This document shows positions 17,343 to 25,876 of a DNA stretch of 64,000 nucleotides, one piece after another. Both the position numbers and the translations under genes were made by a program. The stretch's first letter is position 1. Each line of letters starts with the position of its first letter. Source of the stretch: Vibrio rhizosphaerae (GTDB taxonomy: Bacteria > Pseudomonadota > Gammaproteobacteria > Enterobacterales > Vibrionaceae); contig NZ_AP024903.1 of the NCBI RefSeq assembly GCF_024347095.1, positions 992,001-1,056,000 of the forward strand, read 5' to 3'. Below the pieces are notes generated by a model. That model worked only from the letters and a program-made list of their open reading frames with translations. It ran no database searches and was not told where the DNA came from.

Positions 17343-17420
17343 CGCGTTTGAGGCGCTGGAAGCTGCGGCGGTGGCACTTGTTTTCCATCGGGAATCGCCC
17401 GGCAAAGGCCGGGTCTTGCT
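17335..17420 (-). pseudogene. Relic of the nucleotidyltransferase-HEPN gene
   Basis: About 86 bases match 24545-24628 and the corresponding part of the second full copy (from about 35810) at roughly nine in ten positions, for example GGCGCTGGAAGCTGCGGCGG and TTGTTTTCCATCGGGAA. This part encodes HEPN residues around ENKFHRRSFQRLKRAYID. Nothing else of the gene is left. It shows that a third copy, or a recombination by-product, once lay here, in the same orientation as the two intact genes. Confidence 0.85.
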
Positions 17421-17566
17421 TTTTTGGGGCGTAATGACCGGGATGAATGAACCAAAAAGGCGAACCGATATCATGTTTTGGTAGTTTTTGGGGACGTTGG
17501 CTGATGCGCTGTATTTGATGGATTATTTATTTTAATCAGCATCTTATGTTGACTGTTATCTCCTTT

Positions 17567-17615
17567 AGTGTTCATCAATTGTCCTGAGTTATGGACACTA
17601 TTTAGTATTGTGACC
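17567..17615 (+). promoter_or_regulatory. Duplicated 49-bp promoter element, copy 1
   Basis: Identical at 47 of 49 positions to 19892-19940. It contains TTGTCC and, 18 bases on, TAGTAT, a plausible -35/-10 pair. It also carries two nested dyads: TGTCC/GGACA, and GTGTTCAT/ATGGACAC with one mismatch. This suggests an operator placed over a promoter. It lies 117 bases before the PRD regulator, so self-regulation is plausible. Confidence 0.6.
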
Positions 17616-17731
17616 ACATCAATATTTTCTTATCTTGAAACTCACAGAGTCTCCACCGCTCCGAAACCGAAGACGAAATAGCATAGATTGAACGATGAAT
17701 CATGGATTGATAACCAAAGGTAAAAATTGAA

Positions 17732-19366
17732 ATGATTACCTCACGACAACATAAATTATTACGTTTTCTGCTCCAACAGCGAGAGTATGTCACCTTATTC
17801 AATTTGGCAGAGCAATTTGACGTCTCGAAAAAAACAATCCAGCGTGATCTGAATATGATTGAGGATTACTTAGCGGGTTCGAACGTTCAGGTGGATAAAA
17901 AAGTCGGGGCAGGGGTTTTGCTGTTGGCCGACAATACCGCAGACCTCTTGCAACTGGAACTACAACTCAATGGTGAGAGTGAAGATTCAGACAACATGAT
18001 GGGGCACGCCCGCCGGATAAAAATTGTGTCCTGGCTATTGAGTGAGACCCCCAAAGAAACGTCAATCAACAAGCTGTCAGAACGTTTTTATATCAGTAAT
18101 GCCTCTGTCGTGAATGATCTGAGAATGATTGAAGATTGGATAACGCCGCTTGGGTTACAGTTGATTCGCAGTCAAAGCGGTACCCGGATTCAAGGGGATG
18201 AAAATCATGTCCGTCAGGCGATGGCTGCCTTGATCAACGGCTTAATCAACCATCAGGAGCTTGGTCTTGTCAACCATTCAAGACTGGACTCGGGGAGCTA
18301 TAAAGCGCTGGTTCAGTATTTCGGTCACGATGAAGTCGCCTTTGTTCAGGGGCTGCTGCAAGACATGGAACAAGAACTGGCCTACCCATTAGGTGAAGCG
18401 TACTACATCAACCTATTTACCCATATTTTGATTATGATGCATCGCCGTACCAGAGGAAATTTACTCGATCAACCTGAGCCTGTCTCCCGCCAACCCTTGG
18501 CGGACACTGTGTTTCTCGTCGCCGAAAGCATGGTCGAAAAAATTGAGCAATACATTGCTTTACCGCTACCCGATGATGAAGTGTGGTTTATTTACCAGTA
18601 CATTATTTCATCGGGTGTATTAGTCGTTGAAAATCACAACAGCCAGAAGTTGCACTCAGAATTATTCAGCGATGAGGCGCGTGAGATTACATCGGATTTA
18701 GTGACGCACTTTTCACAGCTCATCAATATCGATCTGAGTCAGGACAGCCAGTTGTATGACGGCTTGGTCGTGCATATCCGTCCCCTGATGAATCGACTGC
18801 ATTATCAGATTAATATTCGCAACCCTTTGCTGGAGGATATTAAAAATGAGCTGGTGGATGTCTATCACTTAACCCGGATTGCGATAGAAAATGTCTTGCG
18901 CTATCGCCTTAAACAAGACGGCCTTGAACAGGAAAACATTGAACAAGAAGGCATTGAAAAACAAGCGATTAAGCAAACAGCGACGCAACATAAAGTGTCT
19001 GATGATGAAGTGGGGTATCTGGCGGTTCACTTTCAGGCAGCGATTGAACGCCAGATCACCCACAAGCGTGTTCTGTTGGTGTGCTCTACCGGAATCGGCA
19101 CATCACATTTGCTGAAAAGCCGGATTCTGCGTGCATTTCCTGATTGGGAGATTGTTGCCGCGGTGCCCGTCGGGAATGTGCAGCGAGTGAACCAGCAGAT
19201 GCAGCCCGACCTGATTATTTCTACGGTTCATGTGTCAGAGGTCGAGACGCCGGTCGTCTATGTCACCGCATTTCTGAATGATGCCGATATCCAGCGGATT
19301 ACGGAAAAGCTCATTACAGAGAAACTACAGCAAGCCAGCGATGCGTACGCGGTGAAGCAAGCTTGA
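17732..19366 (+). CDS. PRD-containing PTS transcriptional activator (BglG/MtlR type)
   Basis: 544 residues. Two N-terminal DNA-binding wings are seen: HTH at residues ~5-60 (FNLAEQFDVSKKTIQRDLNMI) and a second at ~110-150 (RFYISNASVVNDLRMIEDW). PRD1 (~190-300, with NLFTHILIMMHRR) and PRD2 (~310-450, with LVVHIRPLMNRLHY and EVGYLAVHF) follow. Last comes a GatB-like EIIB domain whose cysteine is in VLLVCSTGIGTSHL. There is no C-terminal EIIA. PRDs sense PTS phosphorylation, so it should activate the downstream PTS genes when sugar is present. Inside PRD2 there is a low-complexity insertion of five-residue repeats (EQENI-EQEGI-EKQAI) coded by 15-bp units. Confidence 0.88.
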   Translation: MITSRQHKLLRFLLQQREYVTLFNLAEQFDVSKKTIQRDLNMIEDYLAGSNVQVDKKVGAGVLLLADNTADLLQLELQLNGESEDSDNMMGHARRIKIVSWLLSETPKETSINKLSERFYISNASVVNDLRMIEDWITPLGLQLIRSQSGTRIQGDENHVRQAMAALINGLINHQELGLVNHSRLDSGSYKALVQYFGHDEVAFVQGLLQDMEQELAYPLGEAYYINLFTHILIMMHRRTRGNLLDQPEPVSRQPLADTVFLVAESMVEKIEQYIALPLPDDEVWFIYQYIISSGVLVVENHNSQKLHSELFSDEAREITSDLVTHFSQLINIDLSQDSQLYDGLVVHIRPLMNRLHYQINIRNPLLEDIKNELVDVYHLTRIAIENVLRYRLKQDGLEQENIEQEGIEKQAIKQTATQHKVSDDEVGYLAVHFQAAIERQITHKRVLLVCSTGIGTSHLLKSRILRAFPDWEIVAAVPVGNVQRVNQQMQPDLIISTVHVSEVETPVVYVTAFLNDADIQRITEKLITEKLQQASDAYAVKQA

Positions 19367-19389
19367 TTTCATGTTAACGGGGAACATCA

Positions 19390-19845
19390 ATGGATATTTC
19401 ATCAGTGCTGAAGACGCAACATATCAAATTAAAGATGAGCGCCAGAACCAAAGCAGAGGCCATTGAAGAATTAACCGATGTATTGGTGCAGGGGGGCTGT
19501 GTGAGCGACAAAGCTCAGTTTCTTCGGGATGTCTGGCAACGAGAGGCGCAAGGAACCACCGGATTTGAAAATCATATCGCCCTGCCGCATGGCACATCTT
19601 CGGCGGTCAGCCAAACCGCATTGGCGATTGGGCGACCGCCGCAGGGCATTGACTGGCAAGTTGACGATGGCAGCGATATTCGTTGCATTATTTTATATGC
19701 CATTTGTTCGGATGCGCCTAATACGGAGCATCTCCGGTTATTAACTCAGGTTTCATGTGCATTGGCAGATGAGGGGATCATTGCGCAATTACTCGCAGAA
19801 AATGAACCTCACAATATCATCGCAATGTTGAATCAACCGTTGTGA
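19390..19845 (+). CDS. PTS EIIA, fructose type (copy 1)
   Basis: 151 residues, PTS_EIIA_2 fold; the active histidine is in NHIALPHGTSSAVSQTALAIG. Starts 23 bases after the regulator and probably forms a unit with it. It is a paralogue of the gene at 20254 with long stretches of shared DNA, so the two arose by local duplication. It may donate phosphate to the transporter or report PTS state to the regulator. Confidence 0.88.
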   Translation: MDISSVLKTQHIKLKMSARTKAEAIEELTDVLVQGGCVSDKAQFLRDVWQREAQGTTGFENHIALPHGTSSAVSQTALAIGRPPQGIDWQVDDGSDIRCIILYAICSDAPNTEHLRLLTQVSCALADEGIIAQLLAENEPHNIIAMLNQPL

Positions 19846-19891
19846 GTCACCGATAAAATGAGTCGGTATGTTTTTATTTTCTCATCTTGGC

Positions 19892-19940
19892 AGTGTTCAT
19901 CAATTGTCCTGAATGATGGACACTATTTAGTATTGTGACC
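19892..19940 (+). promoter_or_regulatory. Duplicated 49-bp promoter element, copy 2, with A/T-rich leader
   Basis: 47/49 identity to 17567-17615, with the same TTGTCC...TAGTAT spacing and nested dyads. It begins 47 bases after EIIA copy 1 and heads the second EIIA, EIIB, EIIC and epimerase genes. The rest of the 408-bp gap up to 20253 has no gene; at 20103, 20133, 20163 and 20179 it holds ATKACAG boxes with A/T-rich flanks. Confidence 0.6.
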
Positions 19941-20253
19941 CGGGGTGATTTTTCTTATCGTTATTATCATCGAGGACAGCCGAATAATAATGACCAGATA
20001 GTTTGAGCAGCGAATTTGATTTTATCTGATGATTGATTGGGTTTCGGGCAAGGTGATTGGGTGAGGTCTCAAATCGTTTATTCAATATTAAAGAATAATC
20101 GCATGACAGCACTTTTTTATGCCGGAATTTTCATGACAGAATTTTTATTAAAGATGTCTCTCATTACAGTAATTTTTATGACAGAAAGTGATATCCGGTC
20201 AGTGATACACAAACTGTTTCTCAATTTTCATTCAATATTAACAAAGGTGGTTT

Positions 20254-20721
20254 ATGGATATTTCGACAGTGCTGAAGGCGAAACATATTAAATTAAATAT
20301 GCTCGCCAGAACCAAGGAAGAGGCCATTGAAGAATTAACCGATTTATTAGTGCAGGATGGCTCTGTCAGCGACAAAGCGCAGTTTCTTCGGGATGTCTGG
20401 TTACGGGAAGAACAAAGTTCAACCGGATTTGAAAACCATGTTGCGATCCCGCATGGCAAGTCTTCAGCGGTGACTCATACCACACTGGCTATCGGTCGCA
20501 CTCAGCATGAGATCCCTTGGGAAACCATGGACGGGAGCGATATTCGTTGTGTGATTTTATTTGCTGTGCGTTTAGCGGATCAGGACACGATGCATATCCG
20601 GTTATTAACACAAGTTTCAAGCGCATTAGCCGACGAGGAGATTATCGCGCAATTACTGGCAGAAAATGATCCGGAAAATATGATTAAAATTTTTAATACA
20701 CAACATGAAGTGAATGCTTAA
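20254..20721 (+). CDS. PTS EIIA, fructose type (copy 2)
   Basis: 155 residues with the histidine motif NHVAIPHGKSSAVTHTTLAIG. RBS AAAGGTGG precedes the ATG. It resembles the gene at 19390 over its whole length, including KHIKLNMLARTKEEAIEELTDLLVQ. It is the proximal EIIA of the EIIB-EIIC pair downstream. Keeping two EIIA genes, each behind its own copy of the promoter element, may separate transport from signalling. Confidence 0.9.
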   Translation: MDISTVLKAKHIKLNMLARTKEEAIEELTDLLVQDGSVSDKAQFLRDVWLREEQSSTGFENHVAIPHGKSSAVTHTTLAIGRTQHEIPWETMDGSDIRCVILFAVRLADQDTMHIRLLTQVSSALADEEIIAQLLAENDPENMIKIFNTQHEVNA

Positions 20722-20789
20722 GTTGAACGTCCACTCATTTTATTTCTCATCGCAGAAATAAAACACTGAATGAATTATCGAGGGTGATT

Positions 20790-21113
20790 ATGAATATTGT
20801 TGGTATTTCAGCCTGTACGGTAGGGATTGCACATACCTATATTGCACAGAAAAAGATTGAAATCGCAGCCCAGAAAGCGGGCCATCATGCAAAAATTGAA
20901 ACGCAGGGCACGATTGGGATTGAGAATGCATTAACAGCAGAGGACATTGCCCAAGCCGATATTGTTTTACTGGCGGCTGATGTTCAGGTCTCCGGAGAAG
21001 AACGATTCGCCGGGAAAAAAGTCGTCAAAGTGCCGACAGAAATGGCGGTGAAGTCACCCAATAAACTGATAGAAAAACTACAAGAAATCGTCTTAAGCAG
21101 TCAAGCACAATAA
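20790..21113 (+). CDS. PTS EIIB, fructose type
   Basis: 107 residues from the ATG at 20790 (GAGGG upstream; a GTG two codons earlier is possible). The phospho-cysteine lies in GISACTVGIAHTYIAQKK, the fructose-EIIB signature, with CTVG instead of the common CPTG. It receives phosphate from EIIA and phosphorylates the sugar held by the EIIC encoded 56 bases downstream. Confidence 0.9.
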   Translation: MNIVGISACTVGIAHTYIAQKKIEIAAQKAGHHAKIETQGTIGIENALTAEDIAQADIVLLAADVQVSGEERFAGKKVVKVPTEMAVKSPNKLIEKLQEIVLSSQAQ

Positions 21114-21169
21114 AAATAACAGCGATTGATTTATCCATTACATCCCACATGAAATAGAAGGTGCTATAT

Positions 21170-22270
21170 ATGAGCATGAAAGAAATATGGAAAGCAGCCA
21201 ATCCGAAAGGGCATCTGCTCACCGCTATATCATTTTTAATTCCCATTGTTTGCGGTGCTGGTTTTATTATTTCCATCGGTTTATCGCTGGGCGGGACCGT
21301 TCAAGACACACTGGTTCCCGGGCAATTTGATGTGTGGGGCGTTCTCGCCACCGTCGGCGCCAAGGCGCTCGGTCTGTTGCCGGTTGTGATTGCCTGCGGG
21401 ATCGCCGGTTCGATTGCCGGTAAACCGGGTGTCGCACCGGGTTTTGTGGTCGGGCTCGCAGCGAATGCGATTTCTGCCGGTTTTATTGGCGGGATTCTTG
21501 GTGGTTACATGGCGGGCTATCTGGCTCTTGCCATCATTAAACATGTCAAGGTGCCTAATTGGGCGAAAGGATTAATGCCGACTTTGATTGTGCCTTTCTT
21601 TGCCTCGCTCATCAGTGCGCTGGTTATGGTCTATATCATCGGTACTCCCGTGGGGGTTTTTACCGAGGTGCTGACCTCTTTCTTAAAAAGTATGAGCACT
21701 TCATCGAACTTGGTATTAGGCGCGGTGATTGGTGCGCTGTGTATTATTGACTTTGGCGGGCCGATTAATAAAACATGTTTTGCCTTTGTATTAACGCTTC
21801 AGGCGCAGGGGATTAATGAACCGATTACCGCCCTCCAGTTGGTTAATACAGCCACACCGGTTGGTTTTGGTCTGGCTTATTTTATTGCCAAACTGCTGCG
21901 TAAAAATATTTATAACTACGAGGAAATCGAAACCCTTAAATCTGCGGTTCCAATGGGCGTGGTTAATATAGTGGAAGGCGCGATTCCGATTGTGATGAAC
22001 GATATTGCCCGCGGGATTACTGCGGCAGCGATTGGCGGTGCCTGTGGTGGAGCGATTACTCTGGTGTATGGCGCTGATGCGACTGTCCCTTTTGGGGGGA
22101 TCTTTATGCTGCCCACCATGTCGAACCCGATGGCCGGACTGATGGCTTTAGTCGTCAATATTCTCGTGACCGGTACGGTTTATGCGCTGATTAAAAAAGA
22201 TGTCCCGATGGATGTCATCGCAGATAATGACGAAGAAGAGCTCAATTTAGATGATATTAAAATTAACTAG
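21170..22270 (+). CDS. PTS EIIC, fructose family
   Basis: 366 residues from the ATG at 21170 (AGAAGGTG upstream). About ten hydrophobic helices with fructose-family EIIC features: ISFLIPIVCGAGFIISIG, GKPGVAPGFVVGL, the loop FGGPINKTCFAF and the late GEGAIP-like motif VEGAIPIVMNDIARG. The short acidic tail (EEELNLDDI) is cytoplasmic. Transport into the cell with phosphorylation by the EIIB upstream. The epimerase downstream suggests D-allulose or another ketohexose as substrate. Confidence 0.9.
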   Translation: MSMKEIWKAANPKGHLLTAISFLIPIVCGAGFIISIGLSLGGTVQDTLVPGQFDVWGVLATVGAKALGLLPVVIACGIAGSIAGKPGVAPGFVVGLAANAISAGFIGGILGGYMAGYLALAIIKHVKVPNWAKGLMPTLIVPFFASLISALVMVYIIGTPVGVFTEVLTSFLKSMSTSSNLVLGAVIGALCIIDFGGPINKTCFAFVLTLQAQGINEPITALQLVNTATPVGFGLAYFIAKLLRKNIYNYEEIETLKSAVPMGVVNIVEGAIPIVMNDIARGITAAAIGGACGGAITLVYGADATVPFGGIFMLPTMSNPMAGLMALVVNILVTGTVYALIKKDVPMDVIADNDEEELNLDDIKIN

Positions 22271-22456
22271 TGCTCTCTTGGTAAAATAGCAATGAATAAT
22301 ATAGTGCTTTAAATAGACTCAGTATCAAATTCAAATATTGAAATCATCCATATAAATAATGGCGTGAATTATATAACTTTCGCCTCGTTATTGAATGGTG
22401 AGGGTTTGTTATTGCTATTTGATCTATCTTTTCACCAAAGAACGGAATTTGAAAAT

Positions 22457-23149
22457 ATGAGTGAACATATACATATTTCTCCATCGTTAATGACTATGGA
22501 CCTTGATCAATTTAAAGAGCAAATTACTTTTTTAAACGATCACGTTGATTCATTTCATATTGATATTATGGATGGACATTTTGTCCCGAACTTAAGTTTA
22601 TCGCCGTGGTTTATTGAACAGACCCGTAAACTGAGCAATAAACCGATGTCCGCCCATTTGATGGTTACTGACCCGGCATTCTGGGTGCAGCAACTGATCA
22701 ATATCAAATGTGAATTCATCTGTATGCCGGCAGAAAACACCAATGGCACTGCCTTTCGTCTGATTGACCAAATTCATGCTGCCGGGCTCAAGGCCGGTGT
22801 GGTGTTAAACCCCGAGACGCCGGTAAGCGCGATTCTGCCGTATATCGATCTGCTTGATAAAGTCACCATCATGACCGTTGACCCGGGATTTGCCGGGCAA
22901 CGATTCTTGGTCAAGATGCTCGATAAAATTACCGAGTTAAGACAGTTGCGTGATGCGCATGACTACCACTATCTGATTGAAATGGATGGCTCAACCAATA
23001 AAGAGCACTGGCAAGTGATCCATGCTGCCAAACCCGATATTTACGTGATTGGGCGCAGCGGGCTGTTCAATTTGACGGATCATATTGAAAGTTCATGGTT
23101 CCAAATGGTGGCTGAGTTTGAACAAGCGACGGGGGAAACGTTTCGTTAG
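22457..23149 (+). CDS. alsE: D-allulose-6-phosphate 3-epimerase homologue
   Basis: 230 residues from the ATG at 22457; the earlier part of the frame has no family similarity. It is a ribulose-phosphate-3-epimerase-fold protein closer to E. coli AlsE than to Rpe by memory (ISPSLMTMDL, FKEQI, FHIDIMDGHFVPNL, LNPETPV, MTVDPGFAGQ, VIGRSGLFN). Metal ligands: the two histidine positions in FHIDIMDGH and AHLM, and Asp of DPGFAGQ. Expected reaction: D-allulose 6-phosphate to D-fructose 6-phosphate, linking the PTS to the phosphofructokinase and aldolase genes on the left. Rpe activity is the alternative. Confidence 0.8.
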   Translation: MSEHIHISPSLMTMDLDQFKEQITFLNDHVDSFHIDIMDGHFVPNLSLSPWFIEQTRKLSNKPMSAHLMVTDPAFWVQQLINIKCEFICMPAENTNGTAFRLIDQIHAAGLKAGVVLNPETPVSAILPYIDLLDKVTIMTVDPGFAGQRFLVKMLDKITELRQLRDAHDYHYLIEMDGSTNKEHWQVIHAAKPDIYVIGRSGLFNLTDHIESSWFQMVAEFEQATGETFR

Positions 23150-23211
23150 TTTGGTTCAAGTCAGTGGTGGCCGGGCTGTGGGGCGATGAACACACAGCCC
23201 GGACCGATTTT

Positions 23212-24132
23212 TTATTGGGCGCTCTTATCATTGACGCGGCGAATTTCTATTTCCGCGGCATGTGTGTGACTAGTAATCATCTTCATTTTATTATTTCCAA
23301 ACTTGATGTCTTTCTTGGTTGATTTAAAGCGCTGAAAATCGCTACTTTCCCAGTGATTGTTGTAATCAAAAGCATCGACAACCACCGTTGAAGTATCACC
23401 ATCTTTTTCTCGATAAATTAATTTATCTGCTCTTTTGGACAATTCCCAAGTACCCGTAGCCGTTGTGTAGGTTTCATTCGCCGTCATCGGTTTTAATGGG
23501 CGAGCGAGCATCATGGTAAATATCGGGACGATTTTTTCTTCGCCTAAATGTAATTTAATTTCTTCATGAGGCGAGTAGGGATTGTTTGCAACCGTCATTG
23601 ACTTAAGGGGCAGTTGATATTTGGAAGTCAGCCCAAACATACCTTCTGGCAAGTTCGCATCTTTTCCGAGAGTAAAGGAAAAACCTTTCACCTTTTTGAG
23701 CGCTTTTAGCGCTGCTGAAAATTCTGACTCACCTTCTTTTGTTGTACGAACCGAAGCATATGAGCTTTCAAGTTCTACGTTATCATTGCGCGTATCGAAT
23801 ATCACCGTGTGAGAGAGAAATGAATACTCATAGTGAATATCAACCAATTCAAACCGATAACTATCCCCTTGATGAGTTAGGTTCCATTCACTATAACTTC
23901 TAATCTCCGTGGGAGAATTGTTGGATGGTGACAACATAGGCACCATACGTGAACTGGTAGTATTCGTCTGCGTCAAAGAAATCTGATATGTGCCATCAGG
24001 AATATAGTCAAAGTAAACGGGTTCATCAATCTGTTTGACGGCTGATTTGACTGGCTCATTTTTTTGATCATCATTACAACCTAATATCACCACTGAAAAT
24101 GATGCAATCAGAATAAAAAAGTACGATCTCAT
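23212..24132 (-). CDS. Predicted lipoprotein of unknown function
   Basis: 306 residues from the ATG at 24132, which has GAGAG upstream. A lipoprotein signal peptide (MRSYFFILIASFSVVILGC) puts the modified cysteine at residue 19. The mature protein is polar and strand-rich (YRFELVDIHYEYSF, LHLGEEKIVPIFTMML, TATGTWELSKRADKLIYREKDGDTS), which suggests a beta-rich envelope protein. I do not recognise the family. It stands alone between the PTS cluster and the HEPN repeat island. Confidence 0.75.
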   Translation of the reverse strand: MRSYFFILIASFSVVILGCNDDQKNEPVKSAVKQIDEPVYFDYIPDGTYQISLTQTNTTSSRMVPMLSPSNNSPTEIRSYSEWNLTHQGDSYRFELVDIHYEYSFLSHTVIFDTRNDNVELESSYASVRTTKEGESEFSAALKALKKVKGFSFTLGKDANLPEGMFGLTSKYQLPLKSMTVANNPYSPHEEIKLHLGEEKIVPIFTMMLARPLKPMTANETYTTATGTWELSKRADKLIYREKDGDTSTVVVDAFDYNNHWESSDFQRFKSTKKDIKFGNNKMKMITSHTHAAEIEIRRVNDKSAQ

Positions 24133-24419
24133 GATTATTTCTCTCAAAATAGAATTTGTGTTGTTTTCTTATATGCCCGCTACAGGCGTAAAAACATATG
24201 GGATATTTTAACGAAGCGGCACTGCCTGAGAATTTGTGCTAGCGAGCCGGCGAGTGACTATAGCAAATTGTTATGTGTGTTCTCTAGTTTGGGGGATGAT
24301 TACAAGGGGACATTCTTGGAATGCGATTATATAACCACTAAGAATTTCATTGTGTGTAGCCCAATTGCATTGAGCTAAACGAGAGCAATTTTACTTAATT
24401 GGTATTCCACTACAAAACG

Positions 24420-25510
24420 ACTAGGGTGCTATCCTCCCGCGACAAACCCGTTCCGTCATCTCCCGTAATTTGTCCACTTCACTTTGTAAATATGTCAGCT
24501 CTTCGGCGGTGATTTCGTAATGTTCGGAATAGCGGGCATCGATGTAGGCGCGTTTGAGGCGCTGGAAGCTGCGGCGGTGGAACTTGTTTTCCATCGGGAA
24601 CAGTTCGGCAAAGGCCGGATCTTGCTGGGCGCACATCGAGCGCAGGCTTTCAATATTGTGGGTTTTGGGCAGATAGTTGGTACACACCAACAGGGTGCAG
24701 GCGAACAGGCGTTCGGTGGCCTGATGAAGCTCAAAAGCAGCGATCGGATAATCTTCACGTTCAATACAGTGGCCGTAATTGAGGTAAAACGATTCTGCAT
24801 TAGCAAACCAACGTTTAAAGTGTTTTGCTGCAATCGAACGTGATTCTTCCTCACTTAAATTCCCCGGCATGGGCAGTTCCCGCTTATCGGCGCTGAACAG
24901 TTCAATACCCTGTTCCCGAATATCTTTAAAGAAGTAGTGACCTTGCTGGAGTTGCTGATGGACTTCATTGAGCGTGTGGACGATCAAGCCGAGCGGAGCG
25001 GAGTTAACCCGACGGGCGATCTGCTCTTCGGCACTGTGCCACACCGCGTACTCTTCGACCAATGACGAGCGGTTGACGATCACCAGAATATCGTAGTCGC
25101 TGATATAACCGTTGGGGCGGTCACTGACCCATGTGCCTTTGGCATGGCTGCCAAACAGGATAATTTTGAGGATCCGAAACTCAGCTTTACTGCCGTTTTT
25201 GTTGCGTAAGAAATCATCCAGCGTATCGCGTAATACGGTGGTGATGGTGTGAAGTTCTTGTTGCTTCCGCTCCGGGAGGTGGTCGAGTGCTGTTTTCATC
25301 GCGGTTATCCTACTATGAGCCGGAGGGAAAACAAACCGTTACCGCATCGTTCGGTGTTGTTTTTGTTGATGATTTGCGGTTTTGTCATGGTGATACCCGG
25401 CTGTGATTTGATGTCGGTATCGTGAGCGATTTTGGTGGCGGTGGCGATATACGCAGGGGCACTTTGCGACACAATTCAGGAAAAATCATACTTTTCTAAT
25501 GCTTGTGGGG
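24420..25510. repeat. Long direct repeat, copy A (~1.09 kb)
   Basis: Matches 35685-36775 in the same orientation with no indels (constant offset 11,265). It includes the whole nucleotidyltransferase-HEPN gene and ~210 bases upstream of it. Identity is near-complete except for a diverged core at about 24740-24870. No transposase or terminal inverted repeats are seen. The two copies bracket the effector and restriction-modification genes. Confidence 0.92.
24421..25299 (-). CDS. Nucleotidyltransferase-HEPN fusion protein, copy A
   Basis: 292 residues. The N-terminal MNT-type nucleotidyltransferase domain has the motif GS-x-D-x-D, here LFGSHAKGTW...SDYDILVIV at about residues 49-75. The C-terminal HEPN domain (~155-285) is helical, with AAFELHQATERLFACTLLVC and YIDARYSEHYEI; the classic RX4-6H ribonuclease motif is not clear. 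In HepT/MntA toxin-antitoxin pairs these domains are separate proteins, the MNT AMPylating the HEPN toxin. Here they are one chain, so self-control or an RNA/nucleotide-related defence role can be proposed but not proved. It differs from copy B mainly at residues ~150-190. Confidence 0.85.
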   Translation of the reverse strand: MKTALDHLPERKQQELHTITTVLRDTLDDFLRNKNGSKAEFRILKIILFGSHAKGTWVSDRPNGYISDYDILVIVNRSSLVEEYAVWHSAEEQIARRVNSAPLGLIVHTLNEVHQQLQQGHYFFKDIREQGIELFSADKRELPMPGNLSEEESRSIAAKHFKRWFANAESFYLNYGHCIEREDYPIAAFELHQATERLFACTLLVCTNYLPKTHNIESLRSMCAQQDPAFAELFPMENKFHRRSFQRLKRAYIDARYSEHYEITAEELTYLQSEVDKLREMTERVCRGRIAP

Positions 25511-25537
25511 AAGATATTGCGCTAATATTTTGCACTA

Positions 25538-25870
25538 CTACACTACGTAAGACCATGGGAATAAAAAGCATACCCACCACAGCCAGTGTAGCCACATCAT
25601 CAGATCCATTTTATACCCACGCTTGATAGAACGGTGAACAATAAGTGGGTAGATCATTGTGTACATGAAAAATATACCCGCAGCACTCATGCCTGAAATT
25701 ACGAGAAAGCCCCGGTCTTCCAAATACCAACGAGGATTTTTGGCTAGTTTACGAACCAATACCTGAATATGCTCTCTATCGCCAAAACTGTAACGCAAGC
25801 TACAGATAAATATGACTATCATCCAGACAAGGGCATAAATACCGATACCACGCAAAATAATCTCATACAT
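25538..25870 (-). CDS. Small membrane protein, candidate immunity protein 2
   Basis: 110 residues with three predicted membrane segments: ~6-26 (GIYALVWMIVIFICSL), ~57-80 (FLVISGMSAAGIFFMYTMIYPLIV) and ~93-110 (WLHWLWWVCFLFPW). The middle loop FGDREHIQVLVRKLAKNP-WYLEDRGF is cytoplasmic or periplasmic. It is a clear paralogue of the gene 6 bases upstream, with a different C-terminal tail. Its position after a large putative toxin and the paralogous pair suggest immunity; no characterised family is recognised. Confidence 0.7.
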   Translation of the reverse strand: MYEIILRGIGIYALVWMIVIFICSLRYSFGDREHIQVLVRKLAKNPRWYLEDRGFLVISGMSAAGIFFMYTMIYPLIVHRSIKRGYKMDLMMWLHWLWWVCFLFPWSYVV

Positions 25871-25876
25871 AACGGG

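Larger units (their letters stand above)
16950..17731. other. Long divergent intergenic region between the two PTS clusters
   Basis: 782 bases without an intact gene. It holds the CRP-like site, a perfect palindrome joined to a relic of the HEPN-nucleotidyltransferase gene, and the first copy of the 49-bp promoter element. A 62-codon frame at 17296 is only an antisense reading through the relic. Confidence 0.7.

Noticed and set aside
17296..17484. 62-codon plus-strand frame
   Set aside because: It is an antisense reading of the HEPN gene relic.
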